64,000 bases of DNA from Glossina fuscipes (lineage: Eukaryota; Arthropoda; Insecta; Diptera; Glossinidae): contig NW_023998417.1 of the NCBI RefSeq assembly GCF_014805625.2, positions 2,696,284-2,760,283 on the forward strand, read 5' to 3'. Numbering within the stretch: the stretch's first letter is position 1; every line of letters begins with the position of its first letter. Shown here piece after piece: positions 24,431 to 36,094 of this stretch. Under the pieces are notes generated by a model. That model saw only the letters and a program-made list of their open reading frames with translations, was not told the DNA's origin and made no database searches. The position numbers and the translations under genes were made by a program.

Positions 24431-26209
24431 GAAAAGTGTTTAATGGTAAGCCATGATTCGCTATAGTCTTTCTACTTGTTTCTGAAGCGTGCTTGCGTAG
24501 GATTCATTAAACATGTCTTTGAAAAGATGCGTGTGTGTTTTTTTTTTTTTGTTTTTGTAATATTTTTATAATATTTCGCTTTAAAAAAATTTCAAAACTA
24601 TTCGCTTTTATATATATATGTATATATGTATATATACATTATATACATATTAATCTGCGATTTCTGACAAAGATTCTATGGAATATACATTAACAACATC
24701 CTTCCTTCCTGTTGTGAAAACGTGAACAAACGCGGTTTTGTTGTTATTTTTTATCTGGTATAGTGTATGCTATTATTGATGTTGACAACTATGGTGGGTG
24801 GGGGGTGGGGGGGGGATGGGATATAACGAGAGCATTTTGGGTTTTTCATATTGCGAATAGTGATTGTTATTGCGTTTGCTGTTACTGACATTTTCAAGCA
24901 CATTAACTTTTTTTTTGTATAATAAAAAAAAAAAAAGAAATGTTTTCAAAAATTTATGCTTTTTGGTTTCAAGTATTTTTAAAGTGGAAACAACAAAACA
25001 TATCTTGAAGAAGAAGTTGAAAAATAATCCAGCGAATGTAAAATAAAAACTAATCGTATCGTTCAAAATTGTTTGGTATTGCTTTTTTTTTTTTTTTGTT
25101 TTGCTATACTCAACGAGTCAAACTTGTCGCGCTGACAGCTTTTAATGCGCGCATTATGACGATACCAAAATACTCTTCAACTAATTACCTCATCATTATT
25201 GGAGCAGATTGTTAATTCTCTTAAGTCAATTTGTTCTTATTATATCATAAATGTATGTTTGTCAGTGTATAAATAAGTGTGTGTTTGTAAATGATTTCCC
25301 TAAATCTTGCTAAAAGCAAAGCGACTTATAAAAGCTTCGACAATAATTGAAAAAAATTAGTGTTATTTTGTAAACAAATGAAAATTTTCAATGATTTGCT
25401 TCTCACTTGTTTGCCACCTAAAATTATGCACAAATATATATATATTTGTTAGTTAGTGCAATTAATTCAACAGCAACACAATCTCAATTGGCTTAGTGAG
25501 AATGCGAACATAAAAAGAAAACGTGATGTACTTTCGCTTATACATTGATTGATGTTGGGGTTCCTGTAAACAGGTTCTTCTCTAAGCTGCTAACTAAAAG
25601 TTGTTAGTTTACGATTATAAATTTTTGTTTCTAAAGGAAAATAATAATAAATAAGGTAAGAAAAAAAAAAAAAAAAAAACCCAAAACACTCACTAACATT
25701 CTATCAGAACATTTTCTTCTTTAAAAAATTTATATAAAAGAAAAAAAGTTTTTCTTTCGTAATGCTTTTGTTGACTGGCATGGCAGCATGGCGTTCATCA
25801 GCAATGGTCTAAGTGCTCTACTGTAACACAGTAGAGAAGATACTCAAGCAATAATTGAAAACAGACCAATTTTCGTCAATGCACTTCTTGTTATGCTTAC
25901 CGACCGAAGAGTGTAAACATATTCAACATGTTGTTGACATGTTTGCGAAATCCCATGCAGAAGGAAGCTTTAGAGGCGCTGTATTGATCTGAAGCATGCC
26001 CATCTATCTGTCTGCCTATCTGTGCAATGCAAATGTGATATGTAATCCATTGACCCGCAAAAATTAAGATATCGGTTGAAAATTTTTGCAAGAAAAAACG
26101 ATGTCCAAGTCGTTGCTGGCAGATTGATAATTGAAAGCAAGTGATACCGGTTCGAGGATATGTTTGCAAACATTCCAGAACACCATTGCTTTGAAAAGTA
26201 TAAAATTAA
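24431..26209. other. AT-rich noncoding stretch
   Basis: No gene recognised. It has T/A runs (24,538-24,551; 24,924-24,936; 25,661-25,679), a G-rich block (24,793-24,818), a TATATA cluster near 24,610-24,650 and a small hairpin CTCTACTGT-AAC-ACAGTAGAG at about 25,814-25,834. A GTCY-like 'CTATCTGTCTGCCTATCTG' lies near 26,000. The two overlapping minus frames at 25,897-26,245 have no domain. Confidence 0.55.
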
Positions 26210-26596
26210 TAGGTTGGAGGGAAAATTCTGTCGTATATTATTCATGTCCTTTGCTTTAATATAAACTCAAGAGATTTAATGCGATCTCCAAGAGTTATAT
26301 GATGAACGCCTAACTCTTCTACAATTTTTCGACTTGTTATCGACTTGTCGATTATTTGCCAACAAGGATCGAAAAATATCATTATTGATCACTTTCTTTG
26401 GAGGCTCAGATCCATGGAATGAAATTTGCTAAACTATCTTTGACAAGTACGAACATTTACAATATCTTTTCCAAATATCGTACATAAATTTTTACAAGCA
26501 ATCGATATGTTGCCGAATGACTTACTAACCAGATATATTTTTTTTTTTTATTTACCTGCCTATTTAAAATACGACAGAATTTTCCCTCCAATCCAT
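26210..26596 (-). mobile_element. Mariner deletion derivative with both terminal inverted repeats
   Basis: Near-perfect inverted repeats (about 30 bases; core GGAGGGAAAATTCTGTCGTA) lie at 26,212-26,240 and 26,567-26,594. Between them, on the minus strand, lies the 5' part of a mariner transposase. One frame gives 'CTIFGKDIVNVRTCQR*FSKF', matching the mariner 'YGEDxVSVRTCQRWFxKF' helix-turn-helix region with Trp changed to amber. Another gives 'PPKKVINNDIFRSLLANN', and a third 'RKIVEELGVHHITL' then 'IKSLEFILKQ', the second helix-turn-helix. The frame then stops at the distal inverted repeat, so the catalytic domain is deleted. It cannot encode transposase but retains both ends, like a MITE. 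Confidence 0.85.
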
Positions 26597-27061
26597 TATA
26601 TGCTTTGGATGATCCCATTACATCATCTGTACAAGCACTTCCACTCGATACTGTAAAATATCGAAATTTCAATAAAGATGATGGGTACGAGAAAGCTTCA
26701 ATCTCAGCCGAACATAATTTTCTTATTTCTTTCCCGTCTATTGGTTTTTGTGACTTTTCGTTAAAGTTTTCGAATTTAAGAAATATTCCAAAATGAATTT
26801 AAAACGGAATTCTTTATCCTTTTGTGTGCTATATATAGAAATATATTTGCTTTCGCTTTTAATATCAAAAATTATTTGCCAATGATAAAAGCCGCCGTCT
26901 CTTATTTCAATTTCATTGATTGTTGTTGAAAGCTTAGATTTTGAATGCAGGAAAGTTCTGTACAATTCTTCTAAGACTGAAATTTTTAATTATTGTATTA
27001 AAATAAGTCTTTAAAGCAAAATGTACATAAAAGAATAGAAAATAAAAATTTATTCGTATTT

Positions 27062-27097
<36 letters not shown>

Positions 27098-27985
27098 TAA
27101 CCATATGTGTATTCCCTCAATTTATTGCATACCATTAACTTCATTTGTGTGTGCTGTGGAGTGAATTTCATGCGTTGACAAGCACACCGTACAACATATT
27201 GCTGTTAAATTCTTCACATGTATTCTAAAATATTTTGCACACATTTTTTCCCCTTTTAATGAACATTATTTGTAATAAAAAAAAATTTAACGAGATTTTC
27301 GTGGGTTTTTTCCTCTTTTTTTTTTTTTTGAATATCATCTTACAACACAAACCCCGTTAACTTTGGTTAATAATAACACATTCTCCAACTCCGCTATGTG
27401 CTATGTGTTGTGTGCTATGTAGTGTTAAAAGTGAACGTGTGCATATGTAATAATAGTATACATACATGAGTAAGCACATGTGCTCACATGACCTTTATAA
27501 GAAAAAGAGGTAAATGGGGCATGAACGAAGCTTCAATACTCTATAATTTAGTCATTGCATTTATCAATTGGAATTCTATACATGTTTTTTTCACATAAAT
27601 TTGTAAGGGATAGTTTTTAAAAAATTTTAAATTATAAGTCATTTACTCTTCAATTAAAATTTATCCAAATATCCAAAATTTGTCTTATCATCTTATACTA
27701 ATAATGTCGTTAAGCAAGCTATTGAACTCTCGTGGTGAAGACTACTCTCTAAAATTTATGAAAGAAAATCTCTTCTTCAAAATATTTGCTTATTGCCATC
27801 GTTCATGCGTAGTATTAATCGTTGATCAATAATTCTTGGAACTGACAAATAGATGTCGAACCTCCTCAATTGAATTCGAGCTACAATTGTTTTCATGATA
27901 CAACTTTTGTTACTTTGAAGCAGAAAGCAGTGGAAAAATTTAAAAATCTAGCTTCGAATACAAACAACTTTTTGATGGCGAAAAT
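26597..27985. other. AT-rich noncoding stretch
   Basis: No gene recognised. It contains a TA run (27,064-27,096) and T-runs near 27,318. Frames at 26,605-26,965 on either strand overlap the mariner edge or are AT-driven. Confidence 0.6.
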
Positions 27986-27989
27986 ATGG

Positions 27990-28480
27990 CCTATGGCATC
28001 TCTTCTTCGCTAAAAACAAATATTTTTCATTGGTGCGCGGATCTCAACTTACACCATCCAGACAATAATGCTGGTGAATGCCAGCTTGGATGACCAAAAG
28101 ACATTGCAATCGGTATTCATTGCAAATGATAGCTGATATCCTGAAGACATCAAAAGGCAGTGTAATCAATAGTGTGTATTAACATTAAAGCCTGAGAAAT
28201 CTACACTGCTTTTACTCGTAATGGAAACACAACGCGTCAATGGCAAAATTGCATGAATAAAAGTTCGAACTGCACCTGTCCACAGCACTTTAAAAATCTT
28301 GCCCCAAGCAGCTATTATTTCTTTGCAAAGGTGAAAAGAATGTTCCGGGAAGAAAGAAGATGAAATCATCGCGCAAACCGAATCGTGTTCGTTGCAAATC
28401 GTTCTATAAAACTGGCATCGAAATGTTTAGAGGAGCTTTCAACAGAAGGAGCCTGTTGGACCGAAGGAAAGTCAAACTTG
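27990..28480 (+). mobile_element. Decayed irritans-type mariner transposase, internally deleted
   Basis: On the + strand, in order but in changing frames: 'FHWCADLN' and 'GECQLG*PKDIAI' (matching the 'GERSGRPKxIxI' linker), 'ISDILKTSKGSVINS' type sequence near 28,130-28,170 (the second helix-turn-helix), then 'SMAKLHE*KFEL' near 28,237-28,272, 'NLAPSSYYFFAKVKRMF' (catalytic 'PDLAPSDYxLF' block) near 28,298-28,350, and 'CKSFYKTGIEMF' near 28,391-28,428 (C-terminal 'KSFYKKGIEML'). The catalytic centre between the helix-turn-helix and 'MAKLHEL' is missing. Stops and frameshifts show it is dead. Inverted repeats were not located. Confidence 0.8.
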
Positions 28481-30440
28481 GTCATAAAAAAAAGAAGAGA
28501 GAAAAACGATTTCCATTACTACATAGTCCCGGGAATTATTGACCGATATATTATGTATACTTCTTATGTCGATAAATATATTAAATATTATAATGAAAAC
28601 CGCATTCAAGGCATGGATAAATAAAGTTTAAACCTAAGATATCAATTTAAAAATTTTTTTTTTCTTTACAACGTTCCGTTCAAGGTGAATTTGTTTGCTC
28701 TCACAGCTTTCACGCGCACATAAATTTTGTTTTTAGAGTGAAATTCAATTATAGTTTATATACTTATGTTATTAAAGAAAATCTGCATTAAGTGGAAAAC
28801 TTTTTAACAGTTAAAAGTTTGTAAATATGTTTGCGAGCATACTTAGGTGTGTGAAGAATGCATTTCTTTATAATTTTTACGATAAGTAAACGCAAGTTTA
28901 TGAAAAGAAAATAATGATTTCTTTGAGTATTGGGCATGTGCCTGCTTTTGTAATAGGCCAATAAATATTGATGGTCGTGAGCGTATAGTGGACGTACGGC
29001 AACGTAATCAATCCATTCAATTCGTCTCTTCTCATACTTCCCTTAAATGAATATCGAACGCTTGCGTGTATGTAAATCTCCATAAGAAAGAATTTAGAAC
29101 CGGTTTTGAATGCAATTTTTTAAAATTTGCTAAAGAGTCTAAAGTTAAATGCGACTTAAAATGGCAAAGACATGTACCAACTGCCTTAGCAGAACTCTGT
29201 TAGTAAGACATGGTTTCACTTCGAATTCTACGCTCGTAAATCCACCTAAAAGATAGCTTTTAATAAAATATTTTGAAGACTATTTATAAAGGGATTTGCG
29301 TGTTATAGGTGACTAACGTTAGAACATTTTCACTTGGCTACACCACACACTCAAATTAGACCTTTTTATGCTAAAATACTAAATTTTAAAAAATTTGATT
29401 AAAATAGTTCTAGAAAAGCAAATTTGAATTTGTTTAGCCTCTTTGAACGGTAATTGTATATAGATTCATGAGGTGTCAACAGAGATGTCCACCAACATAT
29501 TTAATTTGAATACTTAAAGACACCTAGATCTCCTAGATTGGTTAATTTCGAATTTAACTTTGCATCCTTTCTATGGTATTAAATGCATTGTACTGAATCT
29601 TTTTTACGGTGTACACCATCATGTGTATGCGTGAGGTATATATTGTGCAGCTTGGCAACACATCAGAGGCATAAGCTAAGAAGCAAAATTAGCAAAACTT
29701 TTTCCATGGACCTACGGACCGATTGGCATAGCAAAAAATTTCCTCCAATTTTTTTTTGCTTTCGACACAAGGACTGGACTAACTACAGATATTTAGATGT
29801 AAATAGCATAGATCTCAATGCTTACACAGAGCAAGAATGAATGTGCGTTACTACTTCCTTAAGCTAGCATTTACATGCGGATATGATGAATAAAAGTATT
29901 CAAATTTGTTGCTAAGTCATTTTGAAGTATGACTTTCTGCTTAATTGAATATGAAATTGAAATTTTTCAATTCATTCTTGAATGTGTTAGGATTTTATTT
30001 AAATATATCAGGATTTTGAAAAGTCCTCAAGGCTTGCTTATAATCAACAATTTTATATTAAATCAATTTCTCTCCAACTAAGATATTTTATATATTATTG
30101 CAATTTCCAATTAAAATAAAAGCATATTAAAATTTATTGAATATTTGTTTTGATTCAATTATATATAAAAATCAAAATAATTGCTGCTGGCTATAAATAC
30201 TTATGCTCATTTAATCATTTAATTGTATGCATTTTCGTATATATATATATTTTTTTTTATTTATCACATACATCCAAAAAAAAAAAGAAAAAAAAAAAGC
30301 ATTCTGCAAATGCGTATTAGCCAAGATTAGGAGAAAAAAATGAATAAATTAAACAAAAGAAAACTCTTTAATACTTTAATTGAATCGATTTTTTTACCAC
30401 AATATTTTTCTAATGTAAAGAACGGATGCGAAAGAGAAAG
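28481..30440. other. AT-rich noncoding stretch
   Basis: No gene recognised. The 85-codon + frame at 29,583-29,840 has mixed composition but no known domain. Short A/T runs and a TA run near 30,237 are present. Confidence 0.6.
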
Positions 30441-30465
30441 GGAGATAAGTAGTTAGATAAATAAG

Positions 30466-30511
<46 letters not shown>

Positions 30512-30645
30512 NNNNNNNNNNAAAAAAAAAGAAAGAGTGAGAGAGAAAGATAGAGATAGAGAGAGTGAGATAGAGATAGAGGGAGAGGGAGTGAGAGAGA
30601 GACAGAGAGAGAGAAAGAGTGAGAGTGATAGAGAGAGGTCGCGGG
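30441..30645. repeat. GATA/GA purine array with assembly gap
   Basis: GATA units (about 30,465-30,484) pass into a GA run (30,485-30,511), then ten Ns (30,512-30,521), an A-run and mixed GAGA/GATA/GAGT units to about 30,640. The spurious charged frame at 30,537-30,740 comes from this array. Confidence 0.95.
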
Positions 30646-33600
30646 AGGTTAAAGTTAAATTACTGGTGAGGTCAACGCTAATCGTCTTAATACAGAAAAG
30701 TTTGGGAAACGAAAAAGTAACTATCGATCAGTTTGCGTAGTATAAATATGTATGAATGTAATTTAAGAAGGTTTTTATATTCTTAATATATATTCTTATT
30801 ATATATATATATATATATATATATTCTTATTATATTCTTAATTCTTAAAGAGGTTTTTTTTCATAGGAGCTCCCAATTTTCATTTATTGTTAGAAAACGA
30901 CGTCGTGGAAGAAATAAAATGTGCTGGAAGTTCACAGCTATCCGTCCCCGCTATTTCTCCCAACATCATTTATACGTTTGGGACCCTATTGGAGTAAGTC
31001 TCACTCTTTATTGACTGACTCTTGGGGCAAATAAAATATAATCTTTGCCTGAATAGAATCTCTAAATCGATGAACGAATCAACATTGCCTAGCTTTTATA
31101 AATCGATGACAACACTTGAAAATATATCAACATTTTATTGCAACACTTTGCGATTAGAAGAGTAAGGAATAAAGAGAGTGTTTCACCCGGCAGAATCGTT
31201 AACGTTAATTTAAAATTAATGCTTGCACACGCTTTTAATGACGTGCACGCACGTCCTTGCAATCAATTATCAGTTTATGCTTCGAACAAAATTAAAGGAC
31301 CTCTTGTGTATTAAGAAGAAGGCCCAGCATAACCGTCGTGCGAATTGATTTATAAAAAACGAAAAAAAAAATTCATTGGGAACAGTCTTTAATGAAATAG
31401 TCTATCGTGTCTGTGCATAGAGTATTTCTTTAAATATTTTTGATCAACATGCGGCTCTTGTCTGCTACATCCACAGGTAGTTATCCATCCCTTCACTCGT
31501 AAGTCTATCACAAAAACGTTCGCCCATTCATCTATTTATCCGTTTATCCTCTATCACTAGGCATTTGAGTATGCGTTCATGCGGCAGTTCCTTTTCATAT
31601 ATTAGAACAGCTCCATACATATATTTCACGCAATTTTAAACTTTCAGAGATTGGTAAAGTATCAGCAGACAGCGATGACATTTATTACGTGACGACTTTA
31701 AAGGGAAGGGCGAGCGAATTTACTGTAGTTTATGAAATGACCGCAATAATACAAAATAGGAAAGTATGTCACAGAATGTTTAAGTAATATGAACATATTT
31801 TGTTTTTTACATGTCCTGAGCTCCAGATATATTGAAAAAAAAAAAAAAAAATTTTTTTTTTCTCTTTTTACTTCTATTTTATATTACTATCGCAAGACTA
31901 AGTTTTCATTTATTTATTTATTTCAGTGGTGTCATCATCATCTCAGCTTGAAACGTACGTAGTGATGGGTAAGTAAGCAAAAAAAAAAAAATGTATAAAT
32001 AAAATAAGTAGAATTTCCAAAAGTCATCCAAAAAATTTTGATTTGGATTTCAACGACATTCCTTGGTATATAGAAAACTATCTCTTCTATGTTTGCTACT
32101 TTTCCGCTGGTATCTGCCATCAGCTGAGCGTATTGATGATTTTTTAAGTGGGTAGCCTCACTGCTGCATTGCTTAGTATTATTTCTTGTTATATAGTATT
32201 TAATATCGAGGAAATTTTTGACACTCTTAGGATGTCAAACTTCAAATAAAGTAGTCGTCGCCCAAGTCAGAGAACGACGCCTGAAATCGCAAAAAAGATC
32301 CACACAACAGAGACTATGTTGAAGAGCAAAGACCGTTTCCTTATTAAGTCACCGGATAATTATGCGACAATTTTCTTATTTTATTATTGCAATATTAAGA
32401 TTTTTGTAAAAAGATCTTGATGAAGTTTAGAAAAAAAAAGCAAGAAAAATACCTCCCTTGTTAGATGTTATTGCGCCCTTTGTACTCATTTCAATATTAT
32501 TTTCCCATTCATTTTTTCAAATTAATTTCACTGAAAATTTATTTTTAACATTGTAAGGATTTAAATTTCATCTTCTTCGTCTATTTATGTTTAACTCACT
32601 TTTCTTCCGTTACAGTTGCTGCTGAAAATTTGTTAATAAAGCATCTTTTCAAACGCTTTCGTTTTTATTATCATTTTCATTTCATTAAACTGCCTTTCTT
32701 CCATATAAATTTATTCATAGAATGCGTTTCGTTCTATATTGTATTTATAATTGTTCTATTGTCGCCTTTTTGGAAACTGACGGTATTTATTCAAGAGATT
32801 AGGTCAAGGACACTTAAAGGTAACAACTTGGTAAATAAATTGCTACCATTTACAATATATATATATCTTTTCTTGTTGCTCTTTGTCAAAAAAAAAAAAA
32901 AAAAGGAAAGGAAAGAAAAAAAATGGACTACGGATTTCATTCATAGTTTTCTTCTTCAAGTTTTCCTCTCATTTGTTTCGATATTTTCATTTATTTTAAT
33001 CATTTAAAGTTACTTTGCCCTTCTTCTACTCTGCTGCTCTAAATGCATTCACTCGTTCATTTCAAGGTTAATGCATATATATAAAGTTTTTGCATTTCTC
33101 TTACATTCATTTACCATTTGCGAACAATTAACTAAAAGCGAAATAAAACAAGAAAGGAATACATACGTACATACATGTAAACATACGTAATCGATATACA
33201 TATGTATATGTGTTTTATATATATCTATATATGCAAAAGAGATACATTAACTGTTTGATTTGATTTCTTGTCAATACTTTTTTAATATCTGTGATCTTTA
33301 TATTATTTTTTTTTTTTTTTACTCTCTTCGTTTACATTACTGCTGAAAACATTAACTTTACTGCATTGTTGTTGCGATTGAAAAAAAAGGGAATTGTTCA
33401 AGGATGCTTAGGTTTAATCAGGATAAGATTTTAACTGCATGTCGCTGCAATTCTTGGAATTATACTTGTAACCGCAACGAATAAAAATCACTAGTAGATC
33501 TCTTAAGATATATTATATAGGAAAGGAAAACGCTTTAAATGTGTCTTTCCTCTCAAGAAACTGGCCGTATACTAAAGTTTTTTTTCCATTTTTAACACTC

Positions 33601-33940
33601 GAAATATTTATCAACGATCTTAGATGTAGTATTATATATTCTCCGATAAAACGTATTGATTGAATGCCAGCAATCATAAAAAATTACAATAGAAGTCGTA
33701 AAATTATCACATATCCTCTTAGATGACGACTACAGTTAGCACCAATGGAAGAAAACTTTCAATGTCCAGCAGATATTTATCGAAAATTCGGTACAAAAAC
33801 TTTTTATGACCAATGGACATAGAAACATATATCAGATATATTATGCATTGGTTTGAAGCGTAAGCAATCAAAAAGCTCCACTGTCTCCACTAATTTCATT
33901 ATCTTAGCAAAGGAGAATGTTCTTGCCCTAAAACTTGATG
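30646..33940. other. AT-rich noncoding stretch
   Basis: No gene recognised. It includes a TA run (30,805-30,825), an A/T run pair (31,833-31,860), an A-run (32,889-32,905) and TATA clusters near 33,190-33,235. The 125-codon + frame at 32,630-33,007 is Phe/Ile/Lys rich from AT sequence and not a supported gene. Confidence 0.6.
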
Positions 33941-33946
33941 TTGTGG

Positions 33947-34665
33947 TTACCGGGTTAGGGGATATTTGATAAGTTTCAGTTTTCTATCTCCTAACTTATG
34001 GCTCAAGAAGAAGAGCTTGAACAAATCAAGACAGACGCGCAAAAAGGTGCATATGATGATCACACTACAAGGTCTTTGATATTCTAAACGGAATGGCAAA
34101 ACTGGTTTATGAATGTCTTTCGAAAGCGATTGCAAATATTAGAGAGTCTAAGACTGGTCGACTATTGGTTCGATGCCCTCTTAGGGAATGCTTCATATAA
34201 AAAGTTTCTCTACTTGTTGTCTTTGAATATGTATCGCTTTAGAAAATTCCGAGCCCTTTCGCAGTAAGGAAGCATGGACCATTTTAACTATGATTTAGCT
34301 CGAGAGCTTTTGAATTTCTTATAGATGGCTTTCAGATGGATTTAAAGAAAGTGTTTCTTAATGGTTGGAAGGAGTTTCGGGTTTTCTCTTACTTCGATTG
34401 TTAATTGCTGATGTCCGTCTTTAAATGGTCGTTTGTAATTGTCTTGAGAAGCAATAAGTTGAGGTACGTGGAAATGAATGATGTCAATATCGACGTTTGG
34501 TGGGACCTTCACCGTGAGATTTATAGCCGTCACCGGCCTTTCATGCCGGAAATCCCGAGTGCATTTCATCCAATTCTTGGCAACCTTTCGTAAAATGTAA
34601 ATCGACTTTATATTTTGGGATCTGACCTTTAAATATTTTTCGTATCGGAGGCGATCTTTTTTATT
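33947..34665 (-). pseudogene. Possible decayed cGAS-like receptor / Mab-21-domain gene
   Basis: On the minus strand the frame is open for about 108 codons, from after a stop at 34,666-34,668 down to 34,342. It reads 'YEKYLKVRSQNIKSIYILRKV' ... 'ERPVTAINLTVKVPPNVDIDI'. This resembles the cGAS/Mab-21 stretch 'GPAxTLxVxxxxxxxVDIDLVPALxL', where the second Asp of VDID would be the third metal-binding Asp. About 340 bases further, a frame at 34,135-33,947 gives 'FLRVCLDLFKLFFLSHKL', then 'KLKLIKY', like the C-terminal helix and 'HKLPxYFxxxxNLI' end of that family. Order and spacing fit, but stops and frameshifts or introns separate them. The N-terminal nucleotidyltransferase GS motif was not found. 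Alternatives: chance similarity or an unknown gene. Confidence 0.35.
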
Positions 34666-35629
34666 TCATACTACGTAGTCGCTTACCTATTGGGAAAGAA
34701 AATATATATTTTTGAAAATTACTAATGAAATTCAAATCCGATCATTTACCTTAAGATTTCTTTTTCGTATTACTTTAAATTAAATAAAATTTGAAAAGAA
34801 TTGTTTTCTATTTTTAGTGAATTAAGTTTATTTTTTAAGATTCTAATGATATAGCATATCATGCATCTGTTTTATGTATTTAAGGTTTGGTAAATATTTC
34901 ATAAAAGCTATTAAAACATATGAAACTATTTTATCAATTGTTTTTTTTTTTTTTTTTTTTTCTTATAAAAATGTCTGGCAATAAATCATATGAATTTATA
35001 AAGTTTGCTTTGAAAATTAAAAAAACATAAATTTATCAAAACGTTGAAAATGAATAAGCAAAAGAAAAAAAAAAATCACTTTAATATGAAAATTTTAAGC
35101 ATAAGATATTTTTTAACAAAAAAAATTATTATTATTATTATTATTATTTTAATTTTAGACTAATGAATTGAATTCTTAGACTAAAAAAAAGACATTGAGC
35201 ACTAGCAACACAGGCTATCGGCTCAAAAAAAAAAAAAAAATTATTAAAATTAAAATGTTTCAAAGAACTAAGTTCATCCAAACTTGCTCTCCTTGTTTAT
35301 GCGAGGACGTGTTATACCAGTTTCTCATCTTTTCCGGAACAATTAGAAATATTTCTCAAAGATATCCCCAAGGTCGACATAGATAATGTTCAGTTGCGTG
35401 CAAAGTTCTCAGACGCTGTTCATTTAACTAACTATCTAGCGGCTTAGTTTGCAAAGGACTCACATGTAATGAAAAGGGCGACTTTTGTCGAGACTTTTAG
35501 AAACAGTCTTTAAGGGAAAAATTTTAATTTTAATAATAAAGCTGACGAAAATTTTATATTTTTTTTATTTTGTACAACTTGATATAAAATTTTGTGTAAA
35601 ATCCTGCCGGCGTTAAGAAAATATTAAGA
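34666..35629. other. AT-rich noncoding stretch
   Basis: No gene recognised. It holds a T-run (34,941-34,962), an ATT run (35,125-35,150) and an A-run (35,225-35,240). I looked here for the N-terminal half of the candidate cGAS-like gene and did not see it. Confidence 0.55.
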
Positions 35630-35632
35630 ACT

Positions 35633-36094
35633 CTGTAGCGATTTTTTCAATATTTGCCTTTGGCAACTGAAAGCCCGTCTAGAGAGTAGTAGTGTTTCTC
35701 TCCTATTAGGCCTCTTAGAGCGTTTCTTATAATTCTAAGATCCAATCATATGTATGTATGTGTACATATATACATACGCATACATATATATAGAGAGAAC
35801 ACAGTAGTGATTTTATGAATATTTGCGTTTGGCGGCTGAAAGCTCGTCTAAAGGATAGTAGAACTTCTCTCTTATCAGGCCTCTTAGAGCGTTTCTTATA
35901 ATTCTAAGATTCAATATGTATGTATGTATATATATATATATAGGGAACACGACAGTGAGTTTTTGAATGTTTTCGTATGGCAGCCGAAAACTCGTGCAGA
36001 AGATAGTAGTAATTGTCTCTTATTAAACCTCTTACGGCGTTTCTTATAATTCTAGCATCCAAGCGAATGTTTATGTACATATATATATATATTG
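35633..36094. repeat. Three-unit tandem repeat of about 150-170 bases
   Basis: Three consecutive diverged copies share 'AGTAGxGATTTTTxxAATATTTGC', 'TGGC.(A/G)CTGAAAGC.CGTC', 'CTCTTATTAGGCCTCTTAGAG' and 'GCGTTTCTTATAATTCTA'. Anchor TGGC positions are 35,661, 35,830 and 35,978 (spacings 169 and 148). Each copy ends in a TATG/TA microsatellite of different length, followed by 'GGGAACAC' or 'GAGAACAC' opening the next. Length variation is mostly in that microsatellite. No coding potential. This is a small complex satellite or a tandemly duplicated transposon end. Confidence 0.9.

Noticed and set aside
30537..30740. Arg/Glu/Ser-rich frame
   Set aside because: Translation of a purine microsatellite next to an assembly gap.
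32630..33007. 125-codon Phe/Ile-rich frame
   Set aside because: AT-driven composition, ends in poly-Lys from an A-run, no domain.
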